Below, piece by piece: positions 31,044-33,806 of a stretch of DNA of 33,806 bases. Origin of the DNA: Prevotella sp. (GTDB lineage Bacteria > Bacteroidota > Bacteroidia > Bacteroidales > Bacteroidaceae); the NCBI GenBank assembly GCA_017467565.1, contig JAFUSV010000127.1, positions 1 to 33,806 of the forward strand. The letters run 5' to 3'. The stretch's first letter is position 1, and each line of letters starts with the position of its first letter. The notes below the pieces were generated by a model that worked only from the letters and a program-made list of their open reading frames with translations, was not told the origin of the DNA and searched no databases. The position numbers and the translations under genes are program-made.

Positions 31044-32252
31044 ATGAGACAATGTCCTATTTGCTACGAGATGATAGACGAGCATGCAACGATATGCCCG
31101 CACTGTCAGCAACCAACAGGATTTGATGCTCCTATCCCTGAACCAGCTCCTATCCCCGAGCCCGAGCCAACTCCTATCCCCGAGCCTGAACCAGCTCCTA
31201 TCCCCGAGCCAGTGGTGATGCCTGAGCCCGAGCCTGTGATGCCCGAGCCTGAGCCAATACCCGAGCCAATACCCGAACCGGCTCCGACTCCACAGCCTCA
31301 GATAGTGCCCCCGCCAATTCCACCGGCTCCGAAGCCAGCTCCCCAGCAGCCAGCTCCCCAACAGGCTCCTCCCCAGCAGCCCGCCTTCCAGCAGGCTCCT
31401 CCCCAGCAGCCTCCTTACCAGCAGGCTCCTCCCCAGCAGCCTCCTTACCAGCAGGCTCCTCCCCAGCAGCCTCCTTATCAGCAGCCCGCTCCCCAGCCTG
31501 CTAAGCCAAAGAAGAAGTCGAAGGCTTGGCTCTGGATCCTGTTAGTGTTGCTGCTGCTTGGCGGTGGTGGCGCAGCTGCCTATTTCTTTGTCCTCGACCA
31601 AGACCTGGCCAACCTGTCCAAGTATGGTATCACCATATTTGGCGACAAGAGTGATAAGGCCGATGAGGATGCCACCGAGGAAGGTGAAGATGAAGGCGAC
31701 GTGGACGAGCTGGACGGTGAGACCGACCAGGACGAGTTGGAAGGCTACGAACCGGACTTCGGTGACGGTACCGACATGACGTTGGAGGATGTCCTCAACG
31801 AGAAGGCTGCCGAACTGAAGAAGGACAACGCCAAGGTGGTGTGCCAGCTGGTGAACGACGAGAACCCGCTACTGCTGTTTGTCCGCGACACGCACCTGTA
31901 TCAGTTTAAGGCCAAGAGCCAGGAGACGGTAGAGGTGAACCTGGAGAAGTTGAACGCCAAGGCCCGCGTGCTCTTCGGCGGTTCGCAGAATGGTATTCGC
32001 AGTTGGGTGTACGATGATGCAGCCAAGACCATGACGCTGAAGGTTCAGACCTACGCTGCTGACGGCAAGTCGGCCGGTATAGGCGAGTACAAGCTGAATG
32101 TGGAGACGATGATGCTGCAGGTGGTCGACGAGGGTAAGGTTACCCAAACGCAACCTCAGCCTCAGAAGCAGAAGCCGCAGACCACTCCGCAGAGAGAACC
32201 GGAGCCTGAGCCTCAGAACCACGGCACGGGCTTCCGCTTGGAGCGTATCTGA
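31044..32252 (+). CDS. Zinc-ribbon, proline-repeat, single-pass membrane protein of unknown function
   Basis: The 402-residue protein starts at MRQCPICYEMIDEHATICPHC (the frame is open from 30882, but the promoter lies in that part). Cys4, Cys7, Cys18 and Cys21 form a zinc ribbon. Next come PIPEPEP-type repeats (~30-80), then a Gln/Pro decapeptide repeat QAPPQQPPYQ (~105-150), a transmembrane segment AWLWILLVLLLLGGGGAAAYFFV (~161-184), a very acidic stretch (DEDATEEGEDEGDVDELDGE, ~212-245), a folded C-terminal domain (~250-360) and a second Gln/Pro tail. The topology suggests a cytosolic zinc ribbon and Pro-rich linker with the C-terminal domain outside. I do not recognise the C-terminal domain. 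It converges with the S41 gene with a gap of only 12 bases. Confidence 0.85.
   Translation: MRQCPICYEMIDEHATICPHCQQPTGFDAPIPEPAPIPEPEPTPIPEPEPAPIPEPVVMPEPEPVMPEPEPIPEPIPEPAPTPQPQIVPPPIPPAPKPAPQQPAPQQAPPQQPAFQQAPPQQPPYQQAPPQQPPYQQAPPQQPPYQQPAPQPAKPKKKSKAWLWILLVLLLLGGGGAAAYFFVLDQDLANLSKYGITIFGDKSDKADEDATEEGEDEGDVDELDGETDQDELEGYEPDFGDGTDMTLEDVLNEKAAELKKDNAKVVCQLVNDENPLLLFVRDTHLYQFKAKSQETVEVNLEKLNAKARVLFGGSQNGIRSWVYDDAAKTMTLKVQTYAADGKSAGIGEYKLNVETMMLQVVDEGKVTQTQPQPQKQKPQTTPQREPEPEPQNHGTGFRLERI
31361..31480 (+). repeat. Four 30-bp tandem repeats within the zinc-ribbon protein gene
   Basis: Copies are at 31361-31390, 31391-31420, 31421-31450 and 31451-31480. The second and third are identical, the fourth differs by one base and the first by several. 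Each encodes ten residues of QAPPQQPPYQ type, so copy-number changes keep the frame. Confidence 0.9.
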
Positions 32253-32264
32253 TAGCTTAACTGA

Positions 32265-33290
32265 TTATTTTGAAAGCAACTGTCGTGCAAATTCGATGAG
32301 GGTGTCCTTCCCACGAAGGAAATCCTCATCTTTTTGTTGTACGAAGTAGTCGGGGGCGATGCCAAATTCGGTCGATTGCTTGTTGGCATCGTACATGGGC
32401 ACAGCCGAGAAACGTACGGCCCAGCCGTTGGGCAGCGAACTGGTGAAGGGCATGCCTGCACCGCCGCCGGTATGGTCGCCGACAATCTTCACCATCGGCA
32501 GTGTCTTCATGTACATCGCAAACTCGTTGGCTGCGCTGAACACGTGGCGGTTGGTGAGCACGACGACCGGCTTGTGCCAGCGCACGTTGGCCGACGGCTC
32601 CAGATAGCGGGGCTCCATGTCCGAGAAATCGTTGTGCCCCGTGCCCGTCTTGTGCTGAATATAGCCTACGAGCACTTTCTCGTTGGTAAATCGCGAAGCC
32701 AGCTTCTCTACGTTAGTCAGGTCGCCGCCGCCATTCTCGCGGATGTCGATGATCAGCCCCCGGCACAGGGCCATGTGCAGCAGCACCTCGTCGATGTTGC
32801 CGTTGCCGATGGACGACGAGAAGCTCTTGTAGCGTACGTAGCCAATGTTGTCATCGAGAATCTTATAGTACAGTCCGCTGGCAATCTTGTAGTCGGTACC
32901 CATGTAGCTGCGGTAGAGCGAGTCGCTGTAGTTGGTGGGGTAGGCCTCGTACCAGGCCCAGTAGCGTGCGAAGTCGTGCGACGTTGAGAGGTTGACATGT
33001 CCGTCGCGCAGTTCGCTGAGCATGTCGCCCAGCACCTCAAACAGTTGCAGGTCGGTCATCTGTTCGTTCACGCGTACCTTATATTTATTATATACGGCAT
33101 TCCAGTCGAGTCCGTACTCGTGCTGCTTGTAGTCCAGGAAACAGTAGTGCTCGTCGATAATCTTCCACAGCGCCTCCAGATTGCCCTGAGGCGAATCGGG
33201 GTACTGCTCCTCGTCAACACAAGAGGTGGCGCTTACGCTAAATAATAAAGTATAAAGAATAAAGAATAAAGAGCTCAGTCCCTTATTCAA
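32265..33290 (-). CDS. S41 family serine protease, lipoprotein
   Basis: With TTG at 33290 the protein has 341 residues and a compact lipoprotein signal (LNKGLSSLFFILYTLLFSVSATSC). An ATG at 33350 in the same frame gives 361 residues, but its extra part lies inside the upstream gene. S41 features: LGDMLSELRDGHVNLS (the His of the D.H motif), GLIIDIRENGGGDL, VVVLTNRHVFSAANEFAMYM (nucleophile Ser in FSAANEFA) and IVGDHTGGGAGMP. The Lys of C-terminal processing proteases is absent, so this is the tricorn/IRBP-like type with a Ser-His-Ser-Glu scheme; no PDZ domain is evident. The signal-peptide core is encoded by a 7-bp tandem repeat (33244-33271). The start overlaps the four-helix-bundle gene stop by eight bases. 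Confidence 0.88.
   Translation of the reverse strand: MNKGLSSLFFILYTLLFSVSATSCVDEEQYPDSPQGNLEALWKIIDEHYCFLDYKQHEYGLDWNAVYNKYKVRVNEQMTDLQLFEVLGDMLSELRDGHVNLSTSHDFARYWAWYEAYPTNYSDSLYRSYMGTDYKIASGLYYKILDDNIGYVRYKSFSSSIGNGNIDEVLLHMALCRGLIIDIRENGGGDLTNVEKLASRFTNEKVLVGYIQHKTGTGHNDFSDMEPRYLEPSANVRWHKPVVVLTNRHVFSAANEFAMYMKTLPMVKIVGDHTGGGAGMPFTSSLPNGWAVRFSAVPMYDANKQSTEFGIAPDYFVQQKDEDFLRGKDTLIEFARQLLSK
33244..33271. repeat. Four tandem heptamers (aataaag, tataaag, aataaag, aataaag) inside the S41 signal-peptide region
   Basis: Units are at 33244-33250, 33251-33257, 33258-33264 and 33265-33271. On the minus strand they encode most of the hydrophobic core (LFFILYTLL). A gain or loss of one unit would shift the frame. 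The run is an inverted partner of 33645-33665. Confidence 0.85.
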
Positions 33291-33639
33291 TATTCTTTTT
33301 TGTTGTCTTGATGGTGGATATGATGATTCGTATAATTTCATCGATGTCATTTTTTAATGATACATATATGTTCTCATTGATATACTCTGTTTTATAAAGT
33401 ATGTTCAGCCAATATGATGTCTCGCTCGCTTCTTTTAATGAAATGCCTAGTTTGTTGATGAAGTCTGCCCGGCTTTGGGCATAGAATCCCTCATGTGCAT
33501 TTGCACCAATACTTGTGCCACTCCGCAATATCTGTTTAGACATGATATGTTCATTCTTTTCAGTTTGTAGATACTTGCAGCATTTTACAATTCTGATAGC
33601 AAAGGAAACAGTTTTATCAGCCAAAACATTATTTTCCAT
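33283..33639 (-). CDS. Four-helix bundle protein (23S rRNA intervening-sequence protein family)
   Basis: The 118-residue protein shows the family pattern: NNVLADKTVSFAIRIVKCCKYLQ, MSKQILRSGTSIGANAHEGFYAQSRADFINKLGISLKEASETSYWLNILYKTEYI and a C-terminal helix IDEIIRIIISTIKTTKK. Relatives occur in intervening sequences of 23S rRNA and, more often, scattered through Bacteroidota genomes. No biochemical function is established; the pentameric barrel-like bundle may bind nucleic acid. It lies directly upstream of the S41 gene and overlaps its start. Heptamer repeats in inverted orientation flank it (33244-33271 and 33645-33665), and an insertion sequence begins about 30 bases upstream. This suggests the gene moved here as a small cassette. 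Confidence 0.9.
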   Translation of the reverse strand: MENNVLADKTVSFAIRIVKCCKYLQTEKNEHIMSKQILRSGTSIGANAHEGFYAQSRADFINKLGISLKEASETSYWLNILYKTEYINENIYVSLKNDIDEIIRIIISTIKTTKKNIE

Positions 33640-33644
33640 ATTCT

Positions 33645-33665
33645 CTTTATACTTTATACTTTATT
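33645..33665. repeat. Three tandem heptamers (ctttata, ctttata, ctttatt) upstream of the four-helix-bundle gene
   Basis: Units are at 33645-33651, 33652-33658 and 33659-33665. Bases 33652-33665 are the exact reverse complement of 33244-33257, so the four-helix-bundle gene lies between inverted repeats. Confidence 0.8.
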
Positions 33666-33666
33666 C

Positions 33667-33806
33667 CACTACTGTCCCGTTAAAGTGGACTAATCGCTCT
33701 TTGAAATAATTGAAATTCAGTCTATCAGGCGTTTTTTTGAAATGAAACGGACTTGATTTTGTAACTTTGCAGCCAAATATAATTGACTGCTATGTTCCAG
33801 GACAAA
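33667..33806 (+). mobile_element. Left end of an insertion sequence, cut by the window edge
   Basis: The segment opens near ctgtcccgttaaagtggac, holds a promoter box TAACTTTGC (33762-33770) and reaches ATG at 33792 followed by Phe-Gln-Asp-Lys. An MFQDK start after such a leader is what I recall for Bacteroidota IS4-type transposases with an N-terminal DUF4372 domain. The exact terminal repeat and target duplication cannot be set because the right end is outside the window. Confidence 0.5.
33792..33806 (+). CDS. First five codons of a probable IS4-type (DUF4372) transposase
   Basis: ATG at 33792 begins MFQDK and runs off the window. The start is supported by the TAACTTTG box 22 bases upstream. 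The family call rests on the short start motif and on the leader sequence, so it is tentative. Confidence 0.45.

Noticed and set aside
31361-31480. CRISPR-like 30-bp repeats
   Set aside because: The copies are directly adjacent without spacers and are in frame inside a proline-rich protein.

Overview
The window looks like a chromosomal segment of a Prevotella-like member of the Bacteroidota (order Bacteroidales). Support: the Bacteroidota promoter -7 box (TAnnTTTG) stands upstream of most genes, and Shine-Dalgarno sequences are largely absent. The gene families also fit: Lnb/DUF4105, DUF4876, DUF6850, a SusC-like TonB receptor with an N-terminal carboxypeptidase-regulatory-like domain, a GldE-type hemolysin protein, an HU protein next to RNase G, and a SecA with the large Bacteroidota insertion. 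Species is not assignable by eye.

Layout. 1-257 is the 3' end of a phage/mobile-element type 'structural protein P5' gene. 409-9571 is mostly minus-strand housekeeping: hup, a 29-residue very basic protein, rng (RNase G), secA followed by an ABC ATPase, and lnb (lipoprotein N-acyltransferase family) overlapping a gene for an alkaline-phosphatase-fold protein whose active site appears lost. 9659-15118 is a plus-strand envelope-biogenesis run: outer-membrane barrel, lptC, hemolysin/CNNM-CBS protein, PpiD/SurA-like foldase. ribE (minus) follows. It is preceded by a discrete ~190-nt structured RNA with the fold plan of 6S RNA (15834-16031, minus).

16148-31000 is more accessory: a secreted GH2 beta-galactosidase-type enzyme; a five-gene minus-strand operon (TonB receptor, small lipoprotein, DUF4876 protein, DUF6850 barrel, small exported protein) that looks like an uncharacterised outer-membrane uptake system; a secreted M16 metalloprotease with a SIMPL-domain protein; an orphan GH43 enzyme behind tRNA-Val(GAC) and tRNA-Leu(UAG). 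31044-33806 holds a zinc-ribbon, proline-repeat membrane protein, an S41 lipoprotein protease, a four-helix-bundle protein and the left edge of an insertion sequence.

Two patterns run through the window. Short tandem repeats with a 7-bp unit sit at gene boundaries and in places supply start codons, terminal codons or the signal-peptide core of the neighbouring gene. Perfect or near-perfect hairpins sit in four of the five convergent gene junctions, and two of them share a core with compensatory base changes. I see no CRISPR array, rRNA or complete insertion sequence.
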